Positions 14,549 to 23,279 are shown, counted from the stretch's first letter. The stretch: DNA of 23,917 nt from an uncultured Eubacteriales bacterium (GCA_900556665.1 USPX01000014.1:1-23917), one strand, 5' to 3'. The notes: a model not told the origin generated them from the sequence alone. Numbers and translations are program-made.

Positions 14549-17500
14549 TTAAGCATTTGCTTTGGCTTCAGCCTTAGCTTTAGCTTTTTGCGCTTTAAGC
14601 TCCCCACGTCTTTCAAACATTAAGTAGATAGTAGGAATTAAAACTAATGTAACAAGTGTACTAATTGTAAGACCACCAGCTACTACAACACCCATAGGTT
14701 GCATTGTTTCAGCACCTTCTCCAATACCTAGTGCCATAGGAATCATGGCAAGAACTGTTGTAAGCGTTGTCATAAGTACTGGTCTTAAACGACTGGCAGA
14801 ACCTGTAGCAATACATTCAATAAGTGGCATATCTGTTTCCTTGCGAAGTTGTTCGATGTAGTCAATAAGTACGATCCCGTTATTTACTACAATCCCTACC
14901 AGTAAGATTACCCCGGTGAATGAAGGAATACTAAGTGAGCAGCCAGATACTAATAAAGAAATAACTACCCCTACGAATCCGAATGGGAGAGAGAACATAA
15001 TGATAAATGGTTTTTTGAACGATTCAAATTGAGCAACCATAACCATGTAAACAAGTAAAATTGCCATAACGAGGGCTAATGCTAAACTTTGGAATGATTC
15101 CATCATCATTTCTGTTTGTGCACCTTGCCCAACTTCATAATCTCTAGGAAGTGTAAGCCCTGCAATCGCTTCATTTGCTAATTTTTGAGCAGTACCTGCA
15201 TCTACACCATCAGCAAGAGTAGCAGAAACTGTTATGACATATTCACCATCCGTTTTATTAAGTGTTTTAGCGGCAAGATGCTTTTCAAATGTTGTGAAAG
15301 CACTAAGAGGAATCTCTTGACCTGTTTTAGAAGATTTCACTGTAAGTCTTTCTAAATCCTCAAGTCCGTTTACTGTACCTTCTTTAAGCTGTAAGTGAAC
15401 ATCTATTGTAGAACCATCTATACGCGCCGTTGTAACATCATTTCCTTCAAGTGCCATACGTACAAGAGAGTTAACACTTGCCACGCTTACGCCCCATTCA
15501 GTAGCACGTTTTTGATCAATATGTAATCTAATTTCTTCAGACGTATCGGCAATACTTGTTGTTACATCTGAGAAACTATCAATTGTTTGAAGTGCATTTG
15601 CCACATCTGTAGAAACGGCCTCTAAAACATCAAGGTCAGGTCCTGAAACTTCTACAGAGAATGCGCTGCCCCCACCCATCATCATACTATCATCAACAGA
15701 AATAGTAATTGTGCAGTCAGGAACAGTTGCGAGCATATCACGTACGCGGTCAGCAATTTGTTTAACGCTTTCATCACGTTCATCTTTTGAAACGAGTTTT
15801 AAATTAATGTTTGCTTTACCTGTGTTACCTGTTAAAGAAGCTTCTTTTGAATAAGATGTAGTCATAGAAGTGATTTCTTTAACATCTAATAATTTTTCTT
15901 CAGCCATAGCAATGTAGTAATCGCTAGATTTGATATCTAAACCTTTAGGAAGTTCGATACTTACAGTCATAACCCCTTTATCTGCACTTGGCATAAGGTC
16001 TGTTCCGATTTGCCCTACTAAACCAAATGAAGAAGCTAAAAGCACGATAGCTAAGAGAACAGTTATAAATCTATGTCCTAGTGCAAGTCTTAAAAGCTTT
16101 TCATAAGCATTTTGGAATTTGCTAAAGAAGAATGAAGGTTTAGCAAATCCGTTGCCACCAACTTTCATTTTATTAAAGATAGCTGGTACAAGAGTAATCG
16201 CTACAAATACAGAGAAGAGTAGCGAATAGATGATAGAAAGTGAAAGTGATGTAAACATCATACGAATCATACCATTTGTAAAGATCATAGGTAAGAATAC
16301 AGCAATGGTTGTAAGTGTAGAAGCAATAATCGCCCCTGATACACTTGTTGTTCCGATAATAGAAGCTGTCTCAAGTTCTATATTTTCTTCACGTTTTTTG
16401 AAGATGTTTTCAATAACTACAATGGAGTTATCTACTACCATCCCTACCCCCAGCATTAAACCACTTACAGAAATAAGGTTTAATGTTTGACCAGAGAAGT
16501 ACATAGCTGCAATAGCACCGATAATTGAAAGAGGAATGGCTAAAGCAACAATGAAAGAAGCTTTAAAACTTCTAAGGAATACTAAGATAACTAAGAAAGC
16601 GATGCCGGCACTTAAGAATAAAGTTGACCATACACTACTCATAGATTCATTAATATAATCACTTTCGTCATAAGAAAGTACTAAGTTATACTCAGGATTT
16701 TCTTCGTTTAAAGTATCAAGTACTTTATATACCTTTTTCATAAGTTGAACAGTGTTTGCAGATTGTTGTTTATTGATATCAATAAGCAAACTATTTTCGC
16801 CATTGTAGCGATAGATTGTTTCTGACTCAGCCACATCATATGTAACTTTAGCAACTTCACTTAAATTAATTGTCTTACCTGTGCTTGTAACGAGTTGAAG
16901 TGTTTCAATTTCCTCTACAGAAGTTAATTCCTCAAAGCTACGAATTGTAAATTCATCTTGTCCTTCAGATAATGTACCAAAAGGATAAGTCATATTGGCA
17001 CTACCAAGAACAGCAGCTACTGTGTCCATAGTTACACCATAGCGATTTAATAATGTAGGGTCTACATCTACAGTGATTTTATAAACTTGTCCACCACGGA
17101 TATCAGCAGATGTTACACCTGAGATTTGTTCAAGACGAGCCGCCACAGTATCTTCAGCATAAGTCATAGTCGAGTTACCATCCAGTTTGCTTGTAAGTAC
17201 TAAGGTACCAATAGCAGAAGCGTTAATATCTACTTGAGAAATGGTAGGACGTTTTGCATCGTCTGGTAATTTATTTTGTACACTGTCTACTTTGTCACGA
17301 ATTGTACTCATAACTTCAGACATTTCTGTACCAAAATCAAATCGCATCATAACAGCCGACATACTTTCCGTTGAAATAGAAATAACGGTATCGACACCAC
17401 CAATGGCGGATACAGATTCGGTAATGACATCAGTTACCTGTTCTTCAATATCTGAAGGTCCAGCACCGCTCCAAGTAGTAATAATAGTTGCTACTGGCAT

Positions 17501-17623
17501 ATCAATATCTGGCATAAGATTAACTGGCATTTTAAGATATCCCATAGCACCGAATACAACGATGATACAAAATACCATAATCATTGTAAGCGGACGTTTT
17601 ACAGAGACTTTAGTTAAGTTCAT
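14549..17623 (-). CDS. RND-family efflux pump (AcrB/MexB/SwrC-like permease)
   Basis: A 1024-residue inner-membrane pump of full family length. Features in order: first helix (residues 12-30), the porter start MPDIDMPVATIITTWSGAGP, a large extracytoplasmic domain, helices 2-6 from about 330, the proton-relay helix 4 motif GVGMVVDNSIVVIENIF (Asp398, with Asn399 where AcrB has a second Asp), a second extracytoplasmic domain, and the last helix bundle with GIVVNNGIVLIDYIEQ, where AcrB has Lys940. This DN/NN pattern is common in Gram-positive SwrC-like and HAE-type pumps. It would export drugs, surfactants or lipids using the proton gradient. The gene is 3 nt after the adaptor gene, and GGAGG lies 9 nt before the ATG. 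An Ala/Lys-rich tail (KAKAKAEAKANA) ends the protein. Confidence 0.95.
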   Translation of the reverse strand: MNLTKVSVKRPLTMIMVFCIIVVFGAMGYLKMPVNLMPDIDMPVATIITTWSGAGPSDIEEQVTDVITESVSAIGGVDTVISISTESMSAVMMRFDFGTEMSEVMSTIRDKVDSVQNKLPDDAKRPTISQVDINASAIGTLVLTSKLDGNSTMTYAEDTVAARLEQISGVTSADIRGGQVYKITVDVDPTLLNRYGVTMDTVAAVLGSANMTYPFGTLSEGQDEFTIRSFEELTSVEEIETLQLVTSTGKTINLSEVAKVTYDVAESETIYRYNGENSLLIDINKQQSANTVQLMKKVYKVLDTLNEENPEYNLVLSYDESDYINESMSSVWSTLFLSAGIAFLVILVFLRSFKASFIVALAIPLSIIGAIAAMYFSGQTLNLISVSGLMLGVGMVVDNSIVVIENIFKKREENIELETASIIGTTSVSGAIIASTLTTIAVFLPMIFTNGMIRMMFTSLSLSIIYSLLFSVFVAITLVPAIFNKMKVGGNGFAKPSFFFSKFQNAYEKLLRLALGHRFITVLLAIVLLASSFGLVGQIGTDLMPSADKGVMTVSIELPKGLDIKSSDYYIAMAEEKLLDVKEITSMTTSYSKEASLTGNTGKANINLKLVSKDERDESVKQIADRVRDMLATVPDCTITISVDDSMMMGGGSAFSVEVSGPDLDVLEAVSTDVANALQTIDSFSDVTTSIADTSEEIRLHIDQKRATEWGVSVASVNSLVRMALEGNDVTTARIDGSTIDVHLQLKEGTVNGLEDLERLTVKSSKTGQEIPLSAFTTFEKHLAAKTLNKTDGEYVITVSATLADGVDAGTAQKLANEAIAGLTLPRDYEVGQGAQTEMMMESFQSLALALVMAILLVYMVMVAQFESFKKPFIIMFSLPFGFVGVVISLLVSGCSLSIPSFTGVILLVGIVVNNGIVLIDYIEQLRKETDMPLIECIATGSASRLRPVLMTTLTTVLAMIPMALGIGEGAETMQPMGVVVAGGLTISTLVTLVLIPTIYLMFERRGELKAQKAKAKAEAKANA

Positions 17624-17626
17624 AAA

Positions 17627-18880
17627 TTAAGCCTCCTTTTTTTCTACAGGATATAAGAAAGTGCCATCTTCAATGAGAGAGAGCCCTTCAATAACAACAA
17701 TATCACCAGAATTAATACCACTTGTGATTTCAACTGTATCCACGTTAGTAAGTCCAGTTTCTACAGCTGTTTTAACAGCATAATTATCTTTGCATACATA
17801 AACATATTTTTGACCATCTTCCTCAAAGACAGCATTTTTAGCAATGATTAAAGTTTCATTACTTTGTTTGTCTACAAGTTTAACCTCAGCAGCCATACCT
17901 GCTAAAAACTTATTACTGCTGTTATCAACGGTAATATCAATTGTGTAAAGGCCTGTTTGTGCATTTGGTACTTTGCTCACTTCAGCTACAGTGCCTTTCA
18001 CATCTGTATCAGAAATCTTTACAGCCAATGAGTTACCTACTTTGAATTTAGTTACATCTGTTTCTGTCACTTGTAATTCAACTTTTAAAGTTCCTAAGTT
18101 AGAAATGATGAAGGCAGGTGCACTTTGACTAATCATTTCACCATCTTTAAAGTTAGAAGTCGTAATTGTACCACTTACTGGTGCAGTGATTGTAAGCTTG
18201 CTTAAATTACTTTTAGCTGTATCATAAGCTACTTGTGCTTGAGAAACATTTTGTTTTGCAAGCTTTTGAGATTCTGGAATAACTTGATTTTTTGTAATAT
18301 CTAAAGTACTTTGAGCTGCTTGTAAGCCTTGTTCAGCTTGAAGTAGTGCAAGCTCGATTTTTTTGAACTGATCTTCTGTAATTGTTTCTGCATCATATAA
18401 TTCTTTGTACATATCATAATTACGTTTTGCCTCATCATAACCAAGTTGCGCATTGGTTACAGCATTTTCAAGTTGATTAATTTGACTTGAAACGCTACCC
18501 CCTACAGCACTTTCATAAGAACGCTGCGCAGTTTCTAAACTAACTTTAGCTTGTTCAATACTTTTATTTAAATCAGTGCCATCAATCGTAAGGAGTACAT
18601 CTCCTTTTTGAACTTTTTGGCCAGTAGAGACGTGAACCTTTTGGATTTTACCCATAGTTTCGGCAGTAACAGAAGTGTCTCCAGAAGATTTAGTGCGACC
18701 ACTAAAAGTATTTGCTTTAACGATGTCTCCTGATTTTACAGTTTGAACGCTTACGGCAATAGGTCTTTCTTCAGCTGTGGCAACTGTTTCAGTGGCTGGA
18801 GTAGTCTCTGCAGTGTTAGCGCCACAACCACTTAGAATAATCGCCATACACATAAATAAGGCTGGTGCTAATTTTTTCAT
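17627..18880 (-). CDS. HlyD/AcrA-family membrane fusion (adaptor) lipoprotein
   Basis: A 417-residue adaptor. Residues 1-19 form a lipoprotein signal with lipobox LSGC (Cys19). The mature protein shows the family order: a first half lipoyl domain (VTAETMGKIQKVHVSTGQKV, about 73-92, then KGDVLLTIDG), a coiled-coil hairpin (about 110-225, rich in Gln/Ala/Leu), the second lipoyl half (ITAPVSGTI), a beta-barrel domain (about 245-330) and a membrane-proximal domain (330-415). It links the RND pump to a TolC-type partner. GGAGG lies 6 nt before the ATG. It is the first structural gene of the efflux cluster; only a leaky-looking terminator and about 90 nt separate it from the MarR gene upstream. Confidence 0.94.
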   Translation of the reverse strand: MKKLAPALFMCMAIILSGCGANTAETTPATETVATAEERPIAVSVQTVKSGDIVKANTFSGRTKSSGDTSVTAETMGKIQKVHVSTGQKVQKGDVLLTIDGTDLNKSIEQAKVSLETAQRSYESAVGGSVSSQINQLENAVTNAQLGYDEAKRNYDMYKELYDAETITEDQFKKIELALLQAEQGLQAAQSTLDITKNQVIPESQKLAKQNVSQAQVAYDTAKSNLSKLTITAPVSGTITTSNFKDGEMISQSAPAFIISNLGTLKVELQVTETDVTKFKVGNSLAVKISDTDVKGTVAEVSKVPNAQTGLYTIDITVDNSSNKFLAGMAAEVKLVDKQSNETLIIAKNAVFEEDGQKYVYVCKDNYAVKTAVETGLTNVDTVEITSGINSGDIVVIEGLSLIEDGTFLYPVEKKEA

Positions 18881-18911
18881 TTTTTCCTCCTATGTAATAA
18901 ATAATGTGTAA

Positions 18912-18950
18912 TATAAAAAGCTAATAAGCAAAATACTTGCATAATAGCTT
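18912..18950 (-). terminator. Terminator or attenuator between marR and the efflux genes
   Basis: Read on the minus strand, AAGCTATTATGC (18950-18939) pairs with GCTTATTAGCTT (18929-18918) in 10 of 12 positions around a 9-nt loop, followed by TTTTTA. The adaptor start lies only about 30 nt beyond it and no good promoter fits in between, so partial read-through is likely. Confidence 0.65.
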
Positions 18951-18971
18951 ATTTCACAAGGTTGTTAAAGC

Positions 18972-19421
18972 CTATGCATTAAAATTCATAGGACAAAGAT
19001 CTGTAGTGTGGACAAAAGAATGGACCTTTTTTAAGATGCGAATACTATGTAAAACATCTTCTTCACCTATGAAATCCATAAACTTTTTCCAAAAAGTGAA
19101 AATCTCATCTTTCCTTGCATCGGCGAAAAGTTGACCTTCTGGTGTAATCGTTACAAGGATTTTGCGACGGTCATTAGTATCTATTTCGCGTTTGATTAAT
19201 CCTTTTTTCTCCACACTTTTTAAGATAGCAGCAATTCGTGCTGTACTTACATTAATATCTTTAGCTAATTCTCCTGGAAGAGCATATCCTCCACGGTGAA
19301 CTAATGTTAAAAGCAAAATAGCTTCTCCTTTTACGCCTATAGGTATGTCATTAGCTTGGTGGTGCGAATGAAGATCATATAGGATTTTTAAAATTTCATC
19401 GAAATATTTTTCGTAATCCAT
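18972..19421 (-). CDS. MarR-family transcriptional regulator
   Basis: A 149-residue winged-helix regulator. The recognition region is ALPGELAKDINVSTARIAAI (helix-turn-helix, about residues 47-66), followed by LKSVEKKGLIKREID and the wing motif TNDRRKILVTIT with the family DxRR signature. Long N- and C-terminal helices form the dimer. A C-terminal Cys (near residue 144) is the only visible thiol, so redox sensing cannot be argued strongly. The start at 19421 (MDYEKYF) has AAAGGAG 7 nt upstream; a longer frame to 19484 would run through the inverted repeat and lacks a site. MarR proteins usually repress an adjacent transporter and themselves, which fits the efflux genes directly downstream. Confidence 0.92.
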   Translation of the reverse strand: MDYEKYFDEILKILYDLHSHHQANDIPIGVKGEAILLLTLVHRGGYALPGELAKDINVSTARIAAILKSVEKKGLIKREIDTNDRRKILVTITPEGQLFADARKDEIFTFWKKFMDFIGEEDVLHSIRILKKVHSFVHTTDLCPMNFNA

Positions 19422-19444
19422 TTGTAGTCTCCTTTCTAAATACA

Positions 19445-19471
19445 TAACAGTGTTTATATCTAATACTGTTA
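19445..19471. promoter_or_regulatory. Inverted repeat, candidate MarR operator
   Basis: TAACAGT (19445-19451) and ACTGTTA (19465-19471) form perfect 7-bp arms with centres about 20 nt apart, two helical turns, in the region just upstream of the MarR start codon. This is the usual place for a self-controlling MarR operator. Confidence 0.45.
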
Positions 19472-19576
19472 GAAATTTTAGCATGGAGAAATAAAAGCGT
19501 CAATATTTTCCATATTCCATCTAAATTTACATAGAATTACTATATTATTTGTACTCCTAAATAATATCAATCTATC

Positions 19577-19650
19577 TTCAACTTATCTTCAACAATATAA
19601 AATGCCTTATATAAATTTAGTATAAGGGCTTTAATTGAAGATAAGTTGAA
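19577..19650. promoter_or_regulatory. 16-bp inverted repeat upstream of the two-component genes
   Basis: TTCAACTTATCTTCAA (19577-19592) is perfectly complementary to TTGAAGATAAGTTGAA (19635-19650). Inside lies a second pair, GCCTTATA (19604-19611) and TATAAGGGC (19621-19629). The left arm also reads as an 11-nt direct repeat (TATCTTCAACT, TATCTTCAACA), the spacing typical of OmpR-type regulator sites. A -35-like TTGAAA (19646-19651) overlaps the right arm and TAGAAT (19671-19676) lies 19 nt further. Confidence 0.55.
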
Positions 19651-19721
19651 ATTTATAGTATACAGTAGTGTAGAATGATAAATAGTAATTTTAATAGAGT
19701 AAGAAGTAAGTTGGAGGTAGT

Positions 19722-20402
19722 ATGTTTCAAATATTAGTAGTTGAAGATAATGAGGCTTTACGAGAACTTTTCTGTACAGTTTTAGATAAAAATGGTTTTA
19801 AGGTGTATCCTGCCACTCATGGAATAGAAGCTTGGGATATTTTAGAGGTTGAGTATATTGACTTAATTATTACGGATATTATGATGCCTAAAATGGATGG
19901 ATATGAATTTATAAAATCTATTCGCAAAAATAATAGTACAATTCCTGTGCTTATTATTACTGCTAAAGGGCGTTATGAAGATATGGAAAATGGTTTTAAA
20001 ATTGGTACGGATGATTATATGGTGAAACCTGTAAATGTAAATGAAATGGTGTTACGTGTTAATGCCCTTTTAAGAAGAGCCCAAATTGCCAATAGTAAAA
20101 AGTTAAAGGTAGGAGAAATGGAGTTACTATATGATGAAAATCTTGTGATAAGTGGAGATACAAAATTAGAACTGCCACCTAAAGAATTCAACTTGTTGTT
20201 TAAACTTTTAGCTAATGTAGACCGCTGCTTTACAAAGCAACAAATCATGGATGAAATATGGGGCTTAGAAACGGATAGTACACTGCATACAGTGGATGTA
20301 CATATTAGCAAATTAAGAGAACGTTTTAAAGAAAGCCCTTACTTTGAAATTAAGACGATTAGAGGACTAGGGTATAAGGCGGTACTTAAAAATGAAAAGT
20401 AA
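19722..20402 (+). CDS. OmpR/PhoB-family response regulator
   Basis: A 226-residue two-domain regulator. The receiver domain (1-120) has the acidic pair EDN (residues 8-10), the phosphorylation site Asp52 in LIITDIMMPKMDG, Thr80 and Lys102 (MVKP). The DNA-binding domain (about 128-224) is a winged helix with LPPKEFNLLFKLL, the recognition helix around TLHTVDVHISKLRERF and the C-terminal hairpin IKTIRGLGYK. GGAGG lies 6 nt before the ATG. The kinase gene begins 11 nt before its stop, so the two are translationally coupled. A strong inverted repeat upstream may be its own binding site. The target genes are unknown; the neighbouring efflux operon is the obvious candidate. Confidence 0.95.
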   Translation: MFQILVVEDNEALRELFCTVLDKNGFKVYPATHGIEAWDILEVEYIDLIITDIMMPKMDGYEFIKSIRKNNSTIPVLIITAKGRYEDMENGFKIGTDDYMVKPVNVNEMVLRVNALLRRAQIANSKKLKVGEMELLYDENLVISGDTKLELPPKEFNLLFKLLANVDRCFTKQQIMDEIWGLETDSTLHTVDVHISKLRERFKESPYFEIKTIRGLGYKAVLKNEK

Positions 20403-21429
20403 TATGAAGAAGAAACGTAGGATTGCAATTAGATGGATTTTTGTAATTATAACAGCAATTATTATGCAGATTTCAGCTTGTGCAGTAGCATTTATTGTAG
20501 TACTTACAAGTGAATTTAGTAAGCCTTTAGGCATTGTAACATCAGTAACCTATTTAGGAATATTAATAGTTGGATTAGGTACATCTATTGCAGCTATTTT
20601 TAGTAGACGTATTTTGAAACCTATTTATAAAATTAATGAAGTTACTAAGCAAATAGCAGCAGGAAATTTTACAGTTCGTTTAGATGAAACAAGTAGGATT
20701 AAGGAAGTTGCTGAAATTGCTAAAAGCTTTAACATTATGGTAAGGGAATTAGCGAATACAGAAACACTACGTAATGATTTTGTGAGCAATGTTTCTCATG
20801 AATTTAAGACGCCTTTAGCAGCTGTAGAAGGATATTGTATGTTACTTCAAGAAAGTGATTTAGATGAAGGTGAAAGACAAAAGTATATTACACATATATT
20901 AGACAATGTAGAACGTCTTACAGGATTAACACATAATACACTTGCTTTATCGCGCCTTGACTATCAAGAGATTGTAATTGAAAAAGAATATTATGATGTA
21001 GGTGAGCAGATTCGTCGCATTTTACTAAGCTACGAAAATTTATGGCAGGAGAAAAACTTAGAAATAGAATTAGAAATAGACGATATAAAGTTTTGTGGTA
21101 ATAAAGCACTTATGGCACAAGTGTGGAGTAATTTAATTGATAATGCCATTAAGTTTTCCAATCAAAATGGGATACTAAGAATAGAGTGTCATAAGGTATT
21201 AGATGAAATTAGTGTAGTGATTCAAGATAATGGAATTGGCATGAGTGTAGAAACAATGAAGCATGCTTTTGATCGATTTTATCAGGGAGATGAGTCCCAT
21301 AAAACCAAGGGAAATGGTTTAGGGCTAGCCTTAGTGAAAAAGATTATATCTATTTGTGAAGGTGTAGTTTCTGTAGAAAGTAAATTGGGAGAAGGCACTT
21401 CGTTTCATATTACTCTAAAAAGTAAATAG
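20392..21429 (+). CDS. HAMP-domain sensor histidine kinase
   Basis: A 345-residue membrane kinase. Two helices (about residues 12-38 and 50-70) are separated by only about ten residues, so there is almost no extracellular sensor; it must sense within the membrane or through a partner. A HAMP domain follows (about 70-122), then HisKA with the phospho-acceptor His136 in VSNVSHEFKTPLAAVEGY, and a HATPase domain with the N box SNLIDNAIKFS, G1 DNGIGM and G2 KGNGLGLALVK. This short intramembrane-sensing layout resembles BceS/LiaS-like kinases that answer to cell-envelope damage, although those belong to partly different subfamilies. The start at 20392 overlaps the regulator gene by 11 nt; an alternative ATG lies at 20404. 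Confidence 0.93.
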   Translation: MKSNMKKKRRIAIRWIFVIITAIIMQISACAVAFIVVLTSEFSKPLGIVTSVTYLGILIVGLGTSIAAIFSRRILKPIYKINEVTKQIAAGNFTVRLDETSRIKEVAEIAKSFNIMVRELANTETLRNDFVSNVSHEFKTPLAAVEGYCMLLQESDLDEGERQKYITHILDNVERLTGLTHNTLALSRLDYQEIVIEKEYYDVGEQIRRILLSYENLWQEKNLEIELEIDDIKFCGNKALMAQVWSNLIDNAIKFSNQNGILRIECHKVLDEISVVIQDNGIGMSVETMKHAFDRFYQGDESHKTKGNGLGLALVKKIISICEGVVSVESKLGEGTSFHITLKSK

Positions 21430-21597
21430 CCTTATAAAGAGACAAATAAAGATACCCAGAGAATTGCATTATAATTTAGATATTATTTGAGATACATAAG
21501 ATGAAGAAGTTGTACTTATTAAATAGATATAAAATTTAATAGAAATAGGGGTATTAAAGAAAGGTTAACAAGATATAATAGAGTTGAAATAACATAG

Positions 21598-21626
21598 TTG
21601 ACAAATGGGCATATGCACATTATACT
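21598..21626 (+). promoter_or_regulatory. Consensus sigma-A promoter of the DUF134 gene
   Basis: TTGACA (21598-21603), exactly 17 nt, TATACT (21621-21626). One base from perfect consensus in total. Transcription would start near 21633, about 45 nt before the start codon. The overlapping palindrome implies strong repression. Confidence 0.85.
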
Positions 21627-21654
21627 ACTAAATGTAATGTGCATATGCCCATTT
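21603..21654. promoter_or_regulatory. Perfect 20-bp inverted repeat, putative repressor operator
   Basis: AAATGGGCATATGCACATTA (21603-21622) and TAATGTGCATATGCCCATTT (21635-21654) are perfectly complementary around 12 nt. Each arm contains the smaller palindrome GCATATGC. The left arm fills the promoter spacer and the right arm covers the start site, so a bound protein would shut the promoter. DUF134 itself, which has a DNA-binding helix-turn-helix, is the leading candidate. Confidence 0.65.
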
Positions 21655-21678
21655 AGTGGGTGTAGGAGGTGGCAATAA

Positions 21679-22017
21679 ATGCCTCGCATAACTAAAAACA
21701 GAAGAGTTTGTATTGAACCAATCAATAAGGTGTTCAATCCGGAGTGTTCTTCAGATGAACGCATTATTTTACAAGTAGAAGAATTAGAAAGCCTAAGGCT
21801 TATTGATTTTGAAAGTTTAGATCAAGATGCGGCTGCAAAACGTATGTCAGTGTCTAGAGGTACATTTCAGCGTATCTTATATGCGGCGAGACATAAAGTA
21901 GCAGAAGCATTAGTTCAAGGCAAATGTTTGGTCATAGAGGGTGGAAACTACGAGATTTCTCGTACAAGATGTGGCCAGGACAAAGTTTGTAGTGAATGTA
22001 AATTTAAGGATGAATAA
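21679..22017 (+). CDS. DUF134-family putative DNA-binding protein
   Basis: A 112-residue protein with the whole DUF134 pattern: MPRITKNRRVC at the start, EELESLRLIDFESLDQDAAA, the helix-turn-helix MSVSRGTFQRILYAARHKVAEAL (split here as residues about 55-77, resembling sigma-factor region 4) and GKCLVIEGGNYE. A C-terminal tail with C...C..C (TRCGQDKVCSECKF) may bind metal or an Fe-S cluster. Family genes in clostridia sit next to NifX/NifB-like and Mrp genes and are thought to regulate metal-cofactor functions; the Mrp gene here fits. GGAGG precedes the ATG. The strong, operator-covered promoter suggests self-repression. Confidence 0.92.
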   Translation: MPRITKNRRVCIEPINKVFNPECSSDERIILQVEELESLRLIDFESLDQDAAAKRMSVSRGTFQRILYAARHKVAEALVQGKCLVIEGGNYEISRTRCGQDKVCSECKFKDE

Positions 22018-22299
22018 AGAAATTAAGAGAAGTCATTTAAGAACTTATTAAAGATAGACATAGTTTAAGGTAAGAACACTATTAAAAGCCCAACCAATTA
22101 ACGATTACACTATAACAAATCTATATCAATTCATAACTTAGACTGATGATTATTTTAAAAAGTATTTTAAATGTTACATATCTTAGTAGAAAGACCCTTT
22201 GATGATAAGACAATAGAGCACGTAATTTAAAGCCTTAGATTTATAGTTCATTACAACTAAATGGTACGAATAAAATGTTCGTCAAAGGAGAAGAGAGAG

Positions 22300-23118
22300 A
22301 TGAGTGAAAATTGTCAAAGCAGCTGTGGAAGCTGCAGTAAAGATTGTTCTTCAAGAAAGGATCCAAAAAGCCTTTTAGTACAACCACATGCACTTAGTTC
22401 TATTAAAAAAGTAATAGGTGTAGTAAGTGGAAAAGGTGGAGTTGGTAAATCAAGTGTTACATCAATGCTTGCGGTAGCTATGAATAAAAAAGGCTATCAT
22501 ACAGCAGTATTAGATGCAGATATTACAGGACCATCTATTCCAAAAGCATTTGGGATTACAGAGAAGGCATATGCCAATGAGCAAGGTTTATTACCAGTTA
22601 CAACGAAGACGGGTATTGATATTATGTCTATTAACCTTCTTTTAGAAAATCCAACAGACCCAGTTGTATGGCGTGGACCTGTTATTGCAGGTGCCGTTAA
22701 ACAATTTTGGCAAGAGGTTATTTGGAAAGATGTAGATTACATGTTTGTAGATATGCCTCCAGGTACAGGAGATGTGCCGCTTACTGTATTTCAATCTATT
22801 CCATTAGACGGTATCGTTATTGTAACTTCACCTCAAGACTTAGTTTCAATGATTGTTGGAAAAGCCGTGAAGATGGCGAACATGTTAAATGTACCTATTA
22901 TTGGACTTATTGAAAACTACAGCTACTTTAAATGTCCAGACTGTGACAAAGAGCATAAGATATTTGGTGAAAGTCATATTGAAGAAACTGCTAAGCAATA
23001 TGGACTAGAAGTGCTAGCCAAATTACCAATCGATCCAGCTATTGCCAAAGCGTGTGATAACGGAATGGTTGAGGATGTCAATACAGACATGATGGAACAG
23101 GTAACCTTAAAATTATAG
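22300..23118 (+). CDS. Mrp/NBP35-family Fe-S cluster carrier ATPase
   Basis: A 272-residue P-loop ATPase. The N-terminus has a Cys-rich tail (NCQSSCGSCSKDC, residues 4-16) like NBP35-type scaffolds. The deviant Walker A is GKGGVGKS (residues 44-51), with switch motif LDADITGPSIPK and the Walker B-like FVDMPPGTGD (about 149-158). CPDC at 212-215, inside IENYSYFKCPDC, is the conserved CxxC that holds a bridging Fe-S cluster in the dimer. Such proteins load or transfer Fe-S clusters to apo-enzymes. The ATG at 22300 is chosen because AAAGGAG lies 9 nt upstream; an in-frame ATG at 22261 has no site. It ends at a strong terminator. It follows DUF134 by 282 nt with no terminator in between. Confidence 0.93.
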   Translation: MSENCQSSCGSCSKDCSSRKDPKSLLVQPHALSSIKKVIGVVSGKGGVGKSSVTSMLAVAMNKKGYHTAVLDADITGPSIPKAFGITEKAYANEQGLLPVTTKTGIDIMSINLLLENPTDPVVWRGPVIAGAVKQFWQEVIWKDVDYMFVDMPPGTGDVPLTVFQSIPLDGIVIVTSPQDLVSMIVGKAVKMANMLNVPIIGLIENYSYFKCPDCDKEHKIFGESHIEETAKQYGLEVLAKLPIDPAIAKACDNGMVEDVNTDMMEQVTLKL

Positions 23119-23133
23119 AGTATATATATATAG

Positions 23134-23171
23134 GAACTATCAGTGAATATAATGCACTGATAGTTCTTTTT
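23134..23171 (+). terminator. Terminator after the Mrp gene
   Basis: GAACTATCAGTG (23135-23145 region) pairs perfectly over 12 bp with CACTGATAGTTC (23155-23166) around a 9-nt loop, followed by five Ts. Confidence 0.93.
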
Positions 23172-23279
23172 GTATTAATGCTGATAATTGTTTTACACTA
23201 ATATAGAAGAAACTAGTTTATTGAAATGATGCATCATGTTTTGAAATGGGAATTAAAATACAGCATTAAAAATGTAAAA

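Noticed and set aside
16230..17630. Plus-strand frames within the RND pump gene
   Set aside because: Shadows of the minus-strand pump codons with no ribosome binding sites.
22266..22282. ACGAA-N7-TTCGT repeat before the Mrp gene as a second LexA box
   Set aside because: Spacing and outer bases do not fit GAAC-N4-GTTC.
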